NCBI GenBank assembly: GCA_022826755.1 | Contig: JAJDUG010000040.1 | Location: forward strand, 1 to 54,376 | Direction: 5' to 3' | Origin: Acidobacteriota bacterium | Lineage (GTDB): Bacteria > Acidobacteriota > Terriglobia > Versatilivoradales > Versatilivoraceae | DNA length: 54,376 nt | Part shown: piece by piece, positions 17,739-26,521 of the stretch | Layout of the letters: every line of letters starts with the position of its first letter | How positions within the stretch are numbered: position 1 is the first letter of the stretch | Notes under the pieces: model-generated | Told to the model about the DNA's origin: nothing | What the model saw: only the letters and a program-made list of their open reading frames with translations | Database searches by the model: none | Program-made: the position numbers and the translations under genes

Positions 17739-18536
17739 CTAATGGTGATCCACCCGCTGGCCGTCGGGGCGGTTCTTGAACTCGCGGACCAGGCGCAGGA
17801 AAGCCTCCACCACCGCCTCGAAGATCACCCGGCCCTTTTCGGCGGTGGCCAGCTTGGCGTCTCCCGCCACCCCGGTCTTGCTGAAGCGGGTCCAGATATC
17901 CATGAAGGTCACCGGGGAGCTGGCCATGAGGTCCAGAAAGATGAAATCGGAGGGAGGGAGGCCGATTTCGTTGACGGCTTTGTCCATCTGCACCCTGTGC
18001 GGGTCCAGATGGAGGTAGACAGAGGTCTCCAGTTCGCCGGCGTGGGCGATGCCCCCCCGCTTCGATTCCCGAACCTGCTGGATTTTCTCGGCGGCCAGAG
18101 ACGGCCAGATAAAGGCCCCGCAGAGGCTGTCCGTCTCCAGGATGGTCCGGCGGGCCACCAGCTCCAGGATGGGCATGTTGGATCCGTGGCCGTCGGCGAT
18201 CAGGATGCGCTTGAATCCGTGGTGGGCCACGCTCTTGGTGACGTCCAGAACAAAGTTCAGCAAGTGCTCCATGCGGATGTCGATGGTTCCCGGGAAGTCC
18301 ATGTGGTGGGTTTCAAACCCGTAGGGGATCGGCGGGAGCAGCAGGATCTCTCCATCGGCCCGGCGGGCCGCCTCCTCGCAGATGGACTGGATCAGAAAGT
18401 TGTCGGTATCCAGGGGCAGGTGGTGTCCGTGGTCCTCGACCGAGCCGATCGGCTGGACCACCACCGGCTGGCTGTGCACCAGGGCCTTCAACTCCTGCCA
18501 GGTGTACTGCTGATACCGGTAGCTCTTGCGTTCCAT
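17739..18536 (-). CDS. Creatininase-family amidohydrolase
   Basis: A 265-residue member of the creatininase family. The metal-binding signature GSVEDHGHHLPLDTD (31-45) supplies Glu34, His36 and Asp45. ADGHGSN (114-120) and HAGELETS (165-172, Glu168) complete the site. These enzymes hydrolyse cyclic or linear amides (creatinine, formamides, mycofactocin precursors); the actual substrate here is unknown. GAGGAGG is 2-8 bases before the ATG. It starts 22 bases after the SelA-like gene and is followed closely by the Tat protein, so the three are probably co-transcribed. Confidence 0.87.
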   Translation of the reverse strand: MERKSYRYQQYTWQELKALVHSQPVVVQPIGSVEDHGHHLPLDTDNFLIQSICEEAARRADGEILLLPPIPYGFETHHMDFPGTIDIRMEHLLNFVLDVTKSVAHHGFKRILIADGHGSNMPILELVARRTILETDSLCGAFIWPSLAAEKIQQVRESKRGGIAHAGELETSVYLHLDPHRVQMDKAVNEIGLPPSDFIFLDLMASSPVTFMDIWTRFSKTGVAGDAKLATAEKGRVIFEAVVEAFLRLVREFKNRPDGQRVDHH

Positions 18537-18558
18537 GGCCTCCTCGTTTCAGTGCCTC

Positions 18559-19755
18559 TCAGCCCGCCAAAATCGAACGGAAGCGATCCATGACCAGCTC
18601 CAGTTGGTCTACACCCAGGCTCACGGGGTTGAGAATCAGGCGGCCCAGGGGCATCTCCTGCTGGCCGACCGCCACCGCCGGGTCGCCCTCCAGCAGGCCG
18701 AGCACCAGGTCAACCAGCGTCAGCCCAGCCGGGTTCTCTTCGAGCTGGACGGCCAACTGCGGGTAACCGGCCTCCCCGCCGTCCACCATGGAGACCTTCA
18801 GGTGGGGGAGCTTCTGCAAGCCGTCCTGCAGGGTCTGAATCTTGCCCACCTGCTCCCGGCGCCAGGCCGCGGGGTCCTGTTTGAGGTAGGCTCTCACGGC
18901 CGCCACCAGGCCGGCGATTTCCTCCTTGCCCACCTTGAGCGGTCGCCCGATACCCTGCAGGGGCGGGCCCGGCAGCCGGCCCGATTCCAGAAAGCGGCCG
19001 CGGAGCAGCCAGGTTTCGGGCCAGACATCCATGTCCTGGTGCTGCAAGGCCACCGAGTCTATCAGGTCCCGGCGGCCCACCAGAATCCCCGAGGCCTGGG
19101 GGCCGCCCAGGGCCTTGCCGCCCGAGAAGGCCACCAGGTCTGCTCCGGCGGCAACGAAGCGCTTCAGGTTTTCTCTGGGAGGCAGCGAGGCGGCCGCATC
19201 CACGATGACCGGCAGTCGATGGCGGTGAGCCACCGCCACCGTGTCCTGCAAGGAGACCTCCCCCTGGGCCTGCATGTCCACCCACAGGACCGCCGCTGTC
19301 CCGGGATGGATGGCCGCTTCGATCTGCCAGGGCGCCGTTGGCCGCGCCTCCGGGTTCCCCAGTTGTCCCACCTCCACCAGGATGGCGCCGGCGGCCCGAA
19401 GCGCGTGGTCATAGGCGTTGCGCTGGCAGCGCTGCACCACGATTTCGTTGGGCATGCCGCTGCTGTCGGGAAGTTGCTCCATCCTGCGGATGTCCAGGCC
19501 GGCCAGGCAGGCCGCGGCTGCAAGCTGCAAGCCGGCGGCGGCCCCGCAGGTGACATACCCCGCCTCGGCCCCGGTCACCTCAGCCAGGTAGCTCCCCGCC
19601 CGCTCCTGCAGTTCCTCGATGGATACGCTCCAGCGCGAGGCCTCCCGCATGGCCTCCACGGCTACCGGCATCATGGGCGGTCCGCCCAGGCGGGTCAGCG
19701 TCCCGGCGGCATTGACCACCCGCCGCACGCCCAGGCTTCGGTAGATGTCTTTCAA
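18559..19755 (-). CDS. SelA-like PLP-dependent enzyme (aminotransferase/ammonia-lyase type)
   Basis: A 398-residue fold-type I PLP enzyme of the SelA / D-glucosaminate-6-phosphate ammonia-lyase group. It begins VRRVVNAAGTLTRLGGPPM as family members do. The Schiff-base lysine lies in FSGGKALGGPQASGILVGR. It is shorter than true SelA (about 460) and no selenocysteine genes are nearby, so a DgaE-like lyase or a related deaminase is more likely than tRNA-Sec synthesis. The only in-frame start is a TTG at 19755, with no obvious Shine-Dalgarno sequence, 34 bases after the penicillin acylase gene; translation may be coupled. Confidence 0.8.
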   Translation of the reverse strand: MKDIYRSLGVRRVVNAAGTLTRLGGPPMMPVAVEAMREASRWSVSIEELQERAGSYLAEVTGAEAGYVTCGAAAGLQLAAAACLAGLDIRRMEQLPDSSGMPNEIVVQRCQRNAYDHALRAAGAILVEVGQLGNPEARPTAPWQIEAAIHPGTAAVLWVDMQAQGEVSLQDTVAVAHRHRLPVIVDAAASLPPRENLKRFVAAGADLVAFSGGKALGGPQASGILVGRRDLIDSVALQHQDMDVWPETWLLRGRFLESGRLPGPPLQGIGRPLKVGKEEIAGLVAAVRAYLKQDPAAWRREQVGKIQTLQDGLQKLPHLKVSMVDGGEAGYPQLAVQLEENPAGLTLVDLVLGLLEGDPAVAVGQQEMPLGRLILNPVSLGVDQLELVMDRFRSILAG

Positions 19756-19789
19756 GGTAATTTGCTTTGTTTGGCGGCAACGGCCGCAA

Positions 19790-22171
19790 CTACCCGCCGG
19801 TCGGGTTTAGAGTCGCTCTGGTCTTGATGTCCGGAGACCTGGATTCCAGTGCCAGGAAGTGGTAGCGGGCATCCAGCCAGGCGGGCAATTGATCGCCGTA
19901 GTGCGGGCTGCCGGGATGGCCCGATTGCCCCTGGGCGTCCACCGTCCACAACCCGGATTCCGGACTGCTCAGATCGGCGACCATTCGGAAGTTGGCTCCC
20001 ATGGTGGCGCCCCAGTTGGGGTCATACCCGGTATTACACACGGTGATCCCGTTGCCCTTCACCGGTTGGCCTCCCCGATCCAGCAGCACTCCCAGGTCGC
20101 CCCGGCCTGAGAGCACATGCCTGAGATGGATTCGATGGGCCCGTCCCCAGGTCCAGCTCGAGACTTCGGGACCCATTCGCCGGGACAGCTCGGCCAGGCT
20201 GGCGCGCCAGGCCCGGACCACCGCGTTCCGGCGTGGCTGGTGCCGGAACCAGCCCACCCGGTCTTCCCTGAGCATCTGTGAGGCCAGTCCGCCGATGGCC
20301 CCGGAAACCAGCTCCGCCTGGTCATCGGGAAAGCGCTCGCCGGCTACCGTTCGGCTCCAGTGGGTGAAGAAAGTCTCGAAAATGGAGGCGCCGGCGCTGT
20401 CGGTCTCCATGCGGCCGTCCCAGCCGCGGAGCTCTTCCAGGGCTTCTTCATTCCCCGGGCCCTGCTCGTCCAGGATCTGCAGCAGGTGCGGCAGGCACTC
20501 CCGGGCTCGCAGGGAGAGAACGTCGTGCTGGATCCCCACCAGATCCTCGCGTGACAGGTCCTTCCCCTCCTCGATTCTCTGGCGAACCCGGCGGGCCCGG
20601 TGGCCGCTGCTCCAGGTCCCGGATAGGGGGTAAGGGTAGTCGTCGGGAGCCGGCCGGTTGTTGGCGGTGGCGATCCAGCCTCTTTCCGGGTTCTTCAGCG
20701 CCGGCATCCCTTCGAAGGGAACGAGCCCGTCCCACTGGTGGGCGGGGTCCCATCCCGGCCGGTAGCCTCTTTCCCAGATTCGGCGGATTGGAATGGCGCC
20801 GGTGGACTGCTGGCCGATGTTCCCTTCCACGTCGGCAAACACCAGGTTCCAGGTCGGCATGATCCAACCCCTCAAGGCTTGGCGGAACTGGTCGGTGCTG
20901 CCGGCCCGGTTCATGCGCTGCAGTGCCGGCAGCCATCCCGAGCCTTCGGCGCCCAGCCAGCGGAGCGACACCGGACCCGTATCCCTCGCCAACGGGGGAA
21001 GCACCGAGTCCACGATGGGACCGTTCCTGGAATGGCGCACCGTCAGTGTCAGCGAAGGGGATCCCTTCACCTGGATCTCCTCTGTGCGCTCGCGGGCCGG
21101 CTCCCAGTTTCCGTCATGGAGGAAACAGCCGGGGTGGCCGGGATCGGTCTTCTCCTGGTAGAGGTCCCGCTGGGAGCAGATGTTGTTGGTAACGCCCCAG
21201 GCCACCTGCCGGTTGCGGCCGATCATCACGGCCGGAACGCCCGCGTATCCGGTGCCGGCCACACTGAGGGAGGGGCTGCGCAGGTGCACTCCATACCAGC
21301 AGGAGACGGCGGCAAAGGCAATGTGGGGATCGCTGGCCAGCAGCGGTTTGCCGCTTCGGGTTCGCGATCCTGCGATCGCCCAGTTGTTGCTGCCTTCTCC
21401 CTCGAAAGGATCGCCGCCGGAGGGGCCGGCCGGCGGATCGGCTGCCGGCTTGCCGGGCCGCGGTGTGTAGTCGCCGGCGTGCAGGATGCTCTCCTCGTCG
21501 GATTCTCCCTGCAGGAAGGCCCGGTAAAGAGCAGAGCCGGACAAGCGGCGTTTGGCCAGTTCCGGAATGACGATGACCGGAAAGCGGCCCGTCAGGTACC
21601 ACTGGAACTCGACCTGTATGGCCAGGCTTGCAGCGGGCGACCAGGGCTCGGGCTCGTAGTCGAGCAGGTCGAACTCGATGGGCAGGGAGGCGGCGGTTCG
21701 CTCCATCCAGGCGTTGATCCCATCCGAAAAGGCCCGGAGCCTTCGGGCCACCTCATCCGGGAGGCGTCTCTCCTCCGCGGTCGCGATGTCCGGCAATCCC
21801 ACCGTTCTGATCAGCCGGTCCGACTCGATTCCCTCCGGACCCAGAATCTCGGCCAGCCTCCCCTGGCCCTTGCGCCGCAGGTAGTCCAGTTGAAACAGCC
21901 GGTCCTGGGCCATGGCGAAGCCGTAGCCAAAGAACAGGTCCAGGTCGTCCTCGGCCGAGATGTGAGGGATTCCCCAGGAGTCGCGCTCGATCCGAACCGG
22001 CCGCTTCACCGCCAGCTCATGACAGGCTTCCATTTCGGGCACTCTGGAACGGATCTCGTCCCGCCACCAGTCATCGAACTGCTGCCTCGACATGCCGGAG
22101 GCCGTGCAAAGAGATTGGATCGACTCGCCCGCCCCCAGTCTCCTGAGGCGGTCGTTCATGGATTGATTCAT
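19790..22171 (-). CDS. Penicillin acylase family protein (Ntn hydrolase)
   Basis: A 793-residue Ntn hydrolase precursor. The alpha-chain part contains VRIERDSWGIPHISAEDDLD and GYGFAMAQDRLFQLD, both typical of the family. The autocatalytic cleavage site is GEGSNNWAIAGSRT, where the Ser of GSNNW becomes the beta-chain N-terminal nucleophile. The beta chain has LLASDPH and WGVTNN. These enzymes cleave amides such as acyl-homoserine lactones, penicillins or acyl-amino acids; which applies here is unknown. The N-terminus (RRLGAGESIQSLCTASGMS) resembles a small helix-turn-helix-like extension, and no signal peptide is evident, which is atypical for secreted acylases. AGGAAGGA precedes the ATG. Confidence 0.85.
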   Translation of the reverse strand: MNQSMNDRLRRLGAGESIQSLCTASGMSRQQFDDWWRDEIRSRVPEMEACHELAVKRPVRIERDSWGIPHISAEDDLDLFFGYGFAMAQDRLFQLDYLRRKGQGRLAEILGPEGIESDRLIRTVGLPDIATAEERRLPDEVARRLRAFSDGINAWMERTAASLPIEFDLLDYEPEPWSPAASLAIQVEFQWYLTGRFPVIVIPELAKRRLSGSALYRAFLQGESDEESILHAGDYTPRPGKPAADPPAGPSGGDPFEGEGSNNWAIAGSRTRSGKPLLASDPHIAFAAVSCWYGVHLRSPSLSVAGTGYAGVPAVMIGRNRQVAWGVTNNICSQRDLYQEKTDPGHPGCFLHDGNWEPARERTEEIQVKGSPSLTLTVRHSRNGPIVDSVLPPLARDTGPVSLRWLGAEGSGWLPALQRMNRAGSTDQFRQALRGWIMPTWNLVFADVEGNIGQQSTGAIPIRRIWERGYRPGWDPAHQWDGLVPFEGMPALKNPERGWIATANNRPAPDDYPYPLSGTWSSGHRARRVRQRIEEGKDLSREDLVGIQHDVLSLRARECLPHLLQILDEQGPGNEEALEELRGWDGRMETDSAGASIFETFFTHWSRTVAGERFPDDQAELVSGAIGGLASQMLREDRVGWFRHQPRRNAVVRAWRASLAELSRRMGPEVSSWTWGRAHRIHLRHVLSGRGDLGVLLDRGGQPVKGNGITVCNTGYDPNWGATMGANFRMVADLSSPESGLWTVDAQGQSGHPGSPHYGDQLPAWLDARYHFLALESRSPDIKTRATLNPTGG

Positions 22172-22207
22172 CGTGTTCCTTCCTGGATTTCTTTTTTCCC
22201 TAAGCCT

Positions 22208-22264
22208 TTTGCAAAATTCGACGTCCCCTATTCACGACGTCCCTTGCCTGCGGAATTTTGCAAA
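22208..22264. repeat. 12-bp perfect inverted repeat with internal direct repeats
   Basis: TTTGCAAAATTC (22208-22219) and its exact complement GAATTTTGCAAA (22253-22264) flank 33 bases that contain GACGTCCC twice (22220-22227 and 22236-22243). It lies in the 129-base gap between phyH and the penicillin acylase gene. The stem is AT-rich and no T-run follows, so it is a poor terminator. An operator or a short palindromic mobile element fits better. Confidence 0.6.
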
Positions 22265-22300
22265 TGGCTCCCTTGCTTATTGGTCAGCGGCGTAGCCTTG

Positions 22301-23047
22301 CTACAGGTTGACGTATTCATTCCGCTCACCCGGACGCCCCCGGGCCAGGTAGAGTCGCAGGCCGGACCAATCGAACCCGGTGGGAGACACGAAGGTGCGA
22401 TCGATGCGGACGTAGGTCGGAATGTACTTGATGGTGATGCCGCACCGGCGCCTCCGGGAACGGTTGGGGTTTGACCCGTGCCACAGGAAGACGTCGTGGG
22501 CGGAGAACTCCCCGGCTTTGAGCTCCACGTCCACCGCCCGCGCCTGGTCCACCTGCGGAAAGGCGAGGGGTAGTGTGGTCCGGCGGTCCCTATCGACCCG
22601 GTGGTTCAGAAGCACCTTGTTGCGGTGTGACCCCGGAATGACCTGCATGCATCCGTTCCGCCGGTCCGAATCATCCACGGCCAGCCAAACGGTGAAGGTC
22701 TCCATGGGGTCGATGGGGAAGAAGGCGGCATCCTGGTGCCACTCCACCTCCAGCCCGTCTCCGGGGCGTTTGCTGATGATGTAGGAGGTAAAGAGGGCGA
22801 CGTCCGGACCCAGAATCTGTTCCGCAATGTCCACCAGGGGCTCACCGAGGAAGAGATCCAGAAAGTAGGCGTTGCGGTAATGCACCGACGGCATGTTCTC
22901 GGGCCGGGTTCCATCCGGCAGCCCGGAGATGAGCCGGTCGATCTCCTCCCGCAGGCGGGTCAACTCCCTGTCGGACAGAATCTTACCGCCCCTGGCGAAA
23001 CCCTGCCGCCGGTACTGTTGCAGCGCTTGCTGGCTTAGCCTGGCCAT
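22301..23047 (-). CDS. Phytanoyl-CoA dioxygenase (PhyH) family protein
   Basis: A 248-residue Fe(II)/2-oxoglutarate-dependent dioxygenase. The HxD motif is WHQDAAFF (His104, Asp106), the distal His190 is in FLWHGSNPN, and Arg196 in NPNRSRRR is placed to bind 2-oxoglutarate. VIPGSHR is a common PhyH sequence. The length is typical. Substrates of bacterial PhyH proteins range from ectoine to antibiotics and are unpredictable here. The gene starts a minus-strand run (phyH, penicillin acylase, SelA-like, creatininase, Tat protein). No convincing Shine-Dalgarno sequence precedes the ATG. Confidence 0.87.
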   Translation of the reverse strand: MARLSQQALQQYRRQGFARGGKILSDRELTRLREEIDRLISGLPDGTRPENMPSVHYRNAYFLDLFLGEPLVDIAEQILGPDVALFTSYIISKRPGDGLEVEWHQDAAFFPIDPMETFTVWLAVDDSDRRNGCMQVIPGSHRNKVLLNHRVDRDRRTTLPLAFPQVDQARAVDVELKAGEFSAHDVFLWHGSNPNRSRRRRCGITIKYIPTYVRIDRTFVSPTGFDWSGLRLYLARGRPGERNEYVNL

Positions 23048-23333
23048 GGTGGATTCACCGGCGCCTCGTCCTTGCGGAGGCCGGCGTGGCGCAAAGTTGC
23101 GGGTCAGTTTCCGGGTCCGGACCGGTCAGGGCGAAAATGATATTGCCCGTTTCCGGGGAAGTCAAACCCTCTCCCCGGCAGGTTTGGGCCTCGTCCGACA
23201 GGGACCGGGCGGCCGCCGTTTCCGCCGGCTTGGCTCCCGATCAGGGTCGTGATAGAGTTGGCCGAGGGACGACAGCCGGCCTCGAGGAGACGTTTCAATC
23301 GACTGTCCGGCGCCGGCCTGCCGGGGTTGCGCC

Positions 23334-24119
23334 ATGACCGCCGAGTCCGAGTTCTCCATCGTCCACTTCTCCGACGCCCATCTGTTCGGCGATCCCGGCC
23401 ATGTGATCTACGGGGTGCAACCCGCCCGCGCCCTGAAGGCAGCCATCGCCTCCATCAACGCCATCCGGCCGCGTCCCGACCTGTGCATCTACACCGGCGA
23501 TGCGGTCTCCGAGCAAACCGAGGCCGCCTACCGGCTTTTCAAGGCGCAAATGGAAACGGTCGGCCCTCCGGTCCATTACGCCATCGGCAACCACGACGAT
23601 CGCGGGAGCCTGCGGCGGCACCTGCTGAACCAGGGGCAGCCGGGGGGCGATCCCTACTACTACTGCCTGCATCGATCGGGCTGGCGGCTGGTGGTGCTGG
23701 ACACCTCCCGCCCCGGGGAGCTCTGGGGAAGCATGGAGGAAGAGCAACTGCAATGGTTGGACCGGTTGCTTCGGGAACGCCAACCCACCCTGGTCTTCAT
23801 GCACCACCATCCCCTGTCCATCGGCCTTTCCTGGATGGACGCGCTGATGTTGAAGAATGCCGATCCGCTGCTCAAGATCCTCGAGGGGTCCCAGTGCGTG
23901 GAGGCGGTCTTCTTCGGCCACATCCATTTCGAGTGCCACCTTCACTACGCGGGCATCCACTTCATGTCGGTGCCGGCCATCTCTTTCCAGTTCGGTGAGG
24001 GCCCCTGGTCCGAAAAGTCGGTGTCGTTGCCGGGCGGATACCGGTTGATCTCCCTTGGAGAGCAGCGACTGCGAACGGTGGTGCACCGCCTCACCGCCGA
24101 TGAGCTGCGGCGTGCCTGA
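23334..24119 (+). CDS. Calcineurin-like metallophosphoesterase
   Basis: A 261-residue dinuclear-metal phosphoesterase. The motif order is complete: DAH (Asp14, His16), GD (Asp56), GNHD (85-88), MHHHPLS and GHIHFE. The layout resembles CpdA-type cyclic nucleotide or phosphodiesterases. No signal peptide is seen, so it is cytoplasmic. It is the first of three plus-strand genes with gaps of 24 and 85 bases. The ATG at 23334 has a weak ribosome binding site, but the catalytic domain starts correctly from it. Confidence 0.87.
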   Translation: MTAESEFSIVHFSDAHLFGDPGHVIYGVQPARALKAAIASINAIRPRPDLCIYTGDAVSEQTEAAYRLFKAQMETVGPPVHYAIGNHDDRGSLRRHLLNQGQPGGDPYYYCLHRSGWRLVVLDTSRPGELWGSMEEEQLQWLDRLLRERQPTLVFMHHHPLSIGLSWMDALMLKNADPLLKILEGSQCVEAVFFGHIHFECHLHYAGIHFMSVPAISFQFGEGPWSEKSVSLPGGYRLISLGEQRLRTVVHRLTADELRRA

Positions 24120-24143
24120 AGTTCAATCAAGGAGAACAGTCTA

Positions 24144-25169
24144 ATGAGAATTCCTCTTGGATGCTGTTACTGGCGGCCCATTGCCTTGCTGGTAGCTCTG
24201 TCGGCGATCTGGTTCTTTTGGCAACGGTCTTCGCAGGTCCCGGACATGTCGGCAAAGGGCAGCCGGAGCCTGACCAAGGCCGACATCGACCGGTGGATGG
24301 AGGAGCTGTCCAACTGGGGGCGATGGGGCGACTCGGATGAGCTGGGCGCCCTGAACTTCATTACTCCGGCCAAGCGCAAGCAGGCTGCCGCTCTGGTCCG
24401 GGAGGGCGTTTCGGTCTCCATGGCCCGGGACATCGAGAAGGAAGAGGCGGTGGACAATCCCTTTCCCGTCGAGCATGCCATGCTGTTGACCGGCAAGAGT
24501 CCCGGGATGTTCTCCAATGACGCCTATCGCATTCAGTACCACGGCTGGGCCCATACCCACATGGATTCCCTGTGCCACATGTTCTACGGGGGAAAGATGT
24601 TCAACGGGTTTTCCCGCATGGAAGTCACCGACGAGGGTGCGAGCAAGCTGGGAATCGAGACGGTGAAGGACGGCATCTTCACCCGCGGGATTCTGATGGA
24701 CATCCCGGCCCTCAAAGGGGTCGACTACCTGGAACCGGGAGACGCCATCTATCCGGAGGACCTGGACGCCTGGGAAAAGAAGGCCGGGGTGAAAGTGGGG
24801 CGGGGAGACGTGCTGCTGGTGCGGACGGGACGCTGGGCCAGGCGCGACGCCAAGGGTGTCTGGGACGTTTCCGAAACGGCGGCCGGAATGTATGCTTCCT
24901 GTGCCCGCTGGATTCACCAGCGGGAGATCGCCATGGTGGGCAGCGACGCCGCCAGCGAGGTGGCCCCTTCGCGCATCGAAGGCGTGGTCTCACCCATTCA
25001 CCAGCTCTCCATCATCGCCATGGGGGTCCCCATCTTCGACAACTGCGACCTGGAGGCCCTCAGCGCCACCGCCCGACGCCTCAACCGCTGGGAGTTCCTG
25101 ATCACGGCGGCCCCGCTGCCGGTCGGCGGCGGCACCGGATCGCCGCTCAACCCCATCGCGACCTTTTAG
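24144..25169 (+). CDS. Cyclase-family metal-dependent hydrolase
   Basis: A 341-residue protein of the cyclase (kynurenine formamidase-like) family. The metal site is HGWAHTHMDSLCH (133-145), matching HxGTHxDxxxH. DVLLVRTGRW and the end region PLPVGGGTGSPLNPIATF are also family features. Residues 11-26 form an N-terminal membrane anchor or signal (RPIALLVALSAIWFFW), so the catalytic part is probably outside the cytoplasm. AAGGAGAA is placed 7 bases before the ATG. Its reaction is likely amide or lactone hydrolysis. It lies between a phosphoesterase and an amidohydrolase, so the three may act on one substrate. Confidence 0.83.
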   Translation: MRIPLGCCYWRPIALLVALSAIWFFWQRSSQVPDMSAKGSRSLTKADIDRWMEELSNWGRWGDSDELGALNFITPAKRKQAAALVREGVSVSMARDIEKEEAVDNPFPVEHAMLLTGKSPGMFSNDAYRIQYHGWAHTHMDSLCHMFYGGKMFNGFSRMEVTDEGASKLGIETVKDGIFTRGILMDIPALKGVDYLEPGDAIYPEDLDAWEKKAGVKVGRGDVLLVRTGRWARRDAKGVWDVSETAAGMYASCARWIHQREIAMVGSDAASEVAPSRIEGVVSPIHQLSIIAMGVPIFDNCDLEALSATARRLNRWEFLITAAPLPVGGGTGSPLNPIATF

Positions 25170-25254
25170 AACTGCCGTCCGGGCCGACTTGGACGGCGGT
25201 TCGTTGCCACCGCGCCAGGACTCGGACATTCGAAGAACCCGGGAGACCAATCCA

Positions 25255-26406
25255 ATGAGAGTGCCTTTCAGAGCCGTGGTGGTCCTCGGCGTCTGCACCC
25301 TGTGGGTTTCGCCGGCGACGGCCGCCGAGGTCGATTTCCACGACGCCCATTTCCACATCGCCAACTACGTTCAGCGGGGCATCGGCCTGGCGGACTTCCT
25401 GCAGATCATGGGAGACAAGGTGGGCCGCGTGTCGCTGTTCGGCATTCCGCTGCAACAGAAGTGGGACTACTTCGAGTCCGGAGACCGGGCGCCCGACTAC
25501 TACCTTCTCTCGGATTCCGCCCTCTACTACTACTCCTTTGTGGATGCCATGGTTGCCGAGGCCTACCGAGGCCTTTCGCCCCGGGACCGGCGCCGCTTCG
25601 ATCCCATGATCACCGGCTTCAACCCGACCGACATGTATGCGACCGACCATATTCGGCGGGTGCTGACCCTCTATCCCGGCGTTTTCAGCGGCATCGGCGA
25701 GTTCTCCGTCCACAAGGAATTCGTGTCCTCCAAGGTGCTGGGCCACACCGCCAGTCTGCGCAACCCCGCCCTGCACAGGATCCTGAAATTTGCCGGGGAG
25801 GTGGGGCTGGTGGTGAATCTCCACTGCGACATCAATACCGTGAGGCCGGTCAAGGGCGACAGGCCGGCCCATTTCGACGCCCTGAAAGAGATCTTCAGGG
25901 CTCATCCCAGCACCACCATCATCTGGGCCCACTCCGGACTGGGCCGCTTCGTGGGGCCCACGCCCAACCACCTGGAGTTGCTGGAGGAACTCTTTGGCGA
26001 CCCGGCCTTCTCCCACCTCTATTGCGACCTCTCCTGGGACGAGGTCGCCAAGTGGGTGGTCGAGAGCCCCGGGTCGGTCCGGGGCTGGGCCACTCTGCTG
26101 AACTCCCACCCTGGGCGCTTCCTCTTCGGCACCGACTCGGTGGCGCCCGCCAGCCGTGACGCCTACCTGAAAACCTATCGCGACTATCGGCCGCTCTGGG
26201 ACCGGTTGGACCAGACGGCCAGCCGCAAGATCCGCTACCGCAACTACGAGCGCATCTTCGATGCCGCCAACCGCAAGGTGCGGGACTGGGAGCGGCGGCA
26301 GAAGGACGGCAGTGCCGGCTCCGCCTCCCCGAAGCAACCTCCGATTGCAGGACTGAAACGACAGACACGAAAAGGCGCACTTCCTGTGGGCGCATCTGTT
26401 CGATGA
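25255..26406 (+). CDS. Amidohydrolase-family TIM-barrel protein, secreted
   Basis: A 383-residue protein with a signal peptide (VPFRAVVVLGVCTLWVSPATAA) and an amidohydrolase-2-like metal site: HDAHFH near residue 31, VNLHCDIN, WAHSGLGR and the late Asp in FGTDSVAP. ATG 25255 is preferred over upstream codons because GGGAGA precedes it and the signal peptide then starts correctly. The last 18 residues (from LKRQTRKGAL to the stop) are encoded inside a dispersed repeat copy (26351-26436), so the natural C-terminus has probably been replaced. Substrate unknown. Confidence 0.8.
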   Translation: MRVPFRAVVVLGVCTLWVSPATAAEVDFHDAHFHIANYVQRGIGLADFLQIMGDKVGRVSLFGIPLQQKWDYFESGDRAPDYYLLSDSALYYYSFVDAMVAEAYRGLSPRDRRRFDPMITGFNPTDMYATDHIRRVLTLYPGVFSGIGEFSVHKEFVSSKVLGHTASLRNPALHRILKFAGEVGLVVNLHCDINTVRPVKGDRPAHFDALKEIFRAHPSTTIIWAHSGLGRFVGPTPNHLELLEELFGDPAFSHLYCDLSWDEVAKWVVESPGSVRGWATLLNSHPGRFLFGTDSVAPASRDAYLKTYRDYRPLWDRLDQTASRKIRYRNYERIFDAANRKVRDWERRQKDGSAGSASPKQPPIAGLKRQTRKGALPVGASVR

Positions 26407-26436
26407 GCAGTTGAAGAATGTTCTTGACCCGCTCAA
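26351..26436 (+). repeat. Dispersed repeat copy, ends conserved and middle diverged
   Basis: It starts GACTGAAACGACAG, 10 of 12 identical to the outer end GCCTGAAACAAC of the other copies. It ends AATGTTCTTGACCCGCTCAA (26417-26436), 19 of 20 identical to 46047-46066. The middle has diverged. It overlaps the 3' end of the amidohydrolase gene. Confidence 0.6.
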
Positions 26437-26521
26437 AGCGTGAGATATCCGGGTTGTGGGGGTTGCGCAGGACGGGAGACAGAAGCTGCGTCGGGCGTAT
26501 TCAGTGAGGAATAGACGGAGT

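Noticed and set aside
20738-22474. 578-codon plus-strand frame antisense to the penicillin acylase gene
   Set aside because: No recognisable domain, and the opposite strand has the Ntn hydrolase signature and a ribosome binding site.
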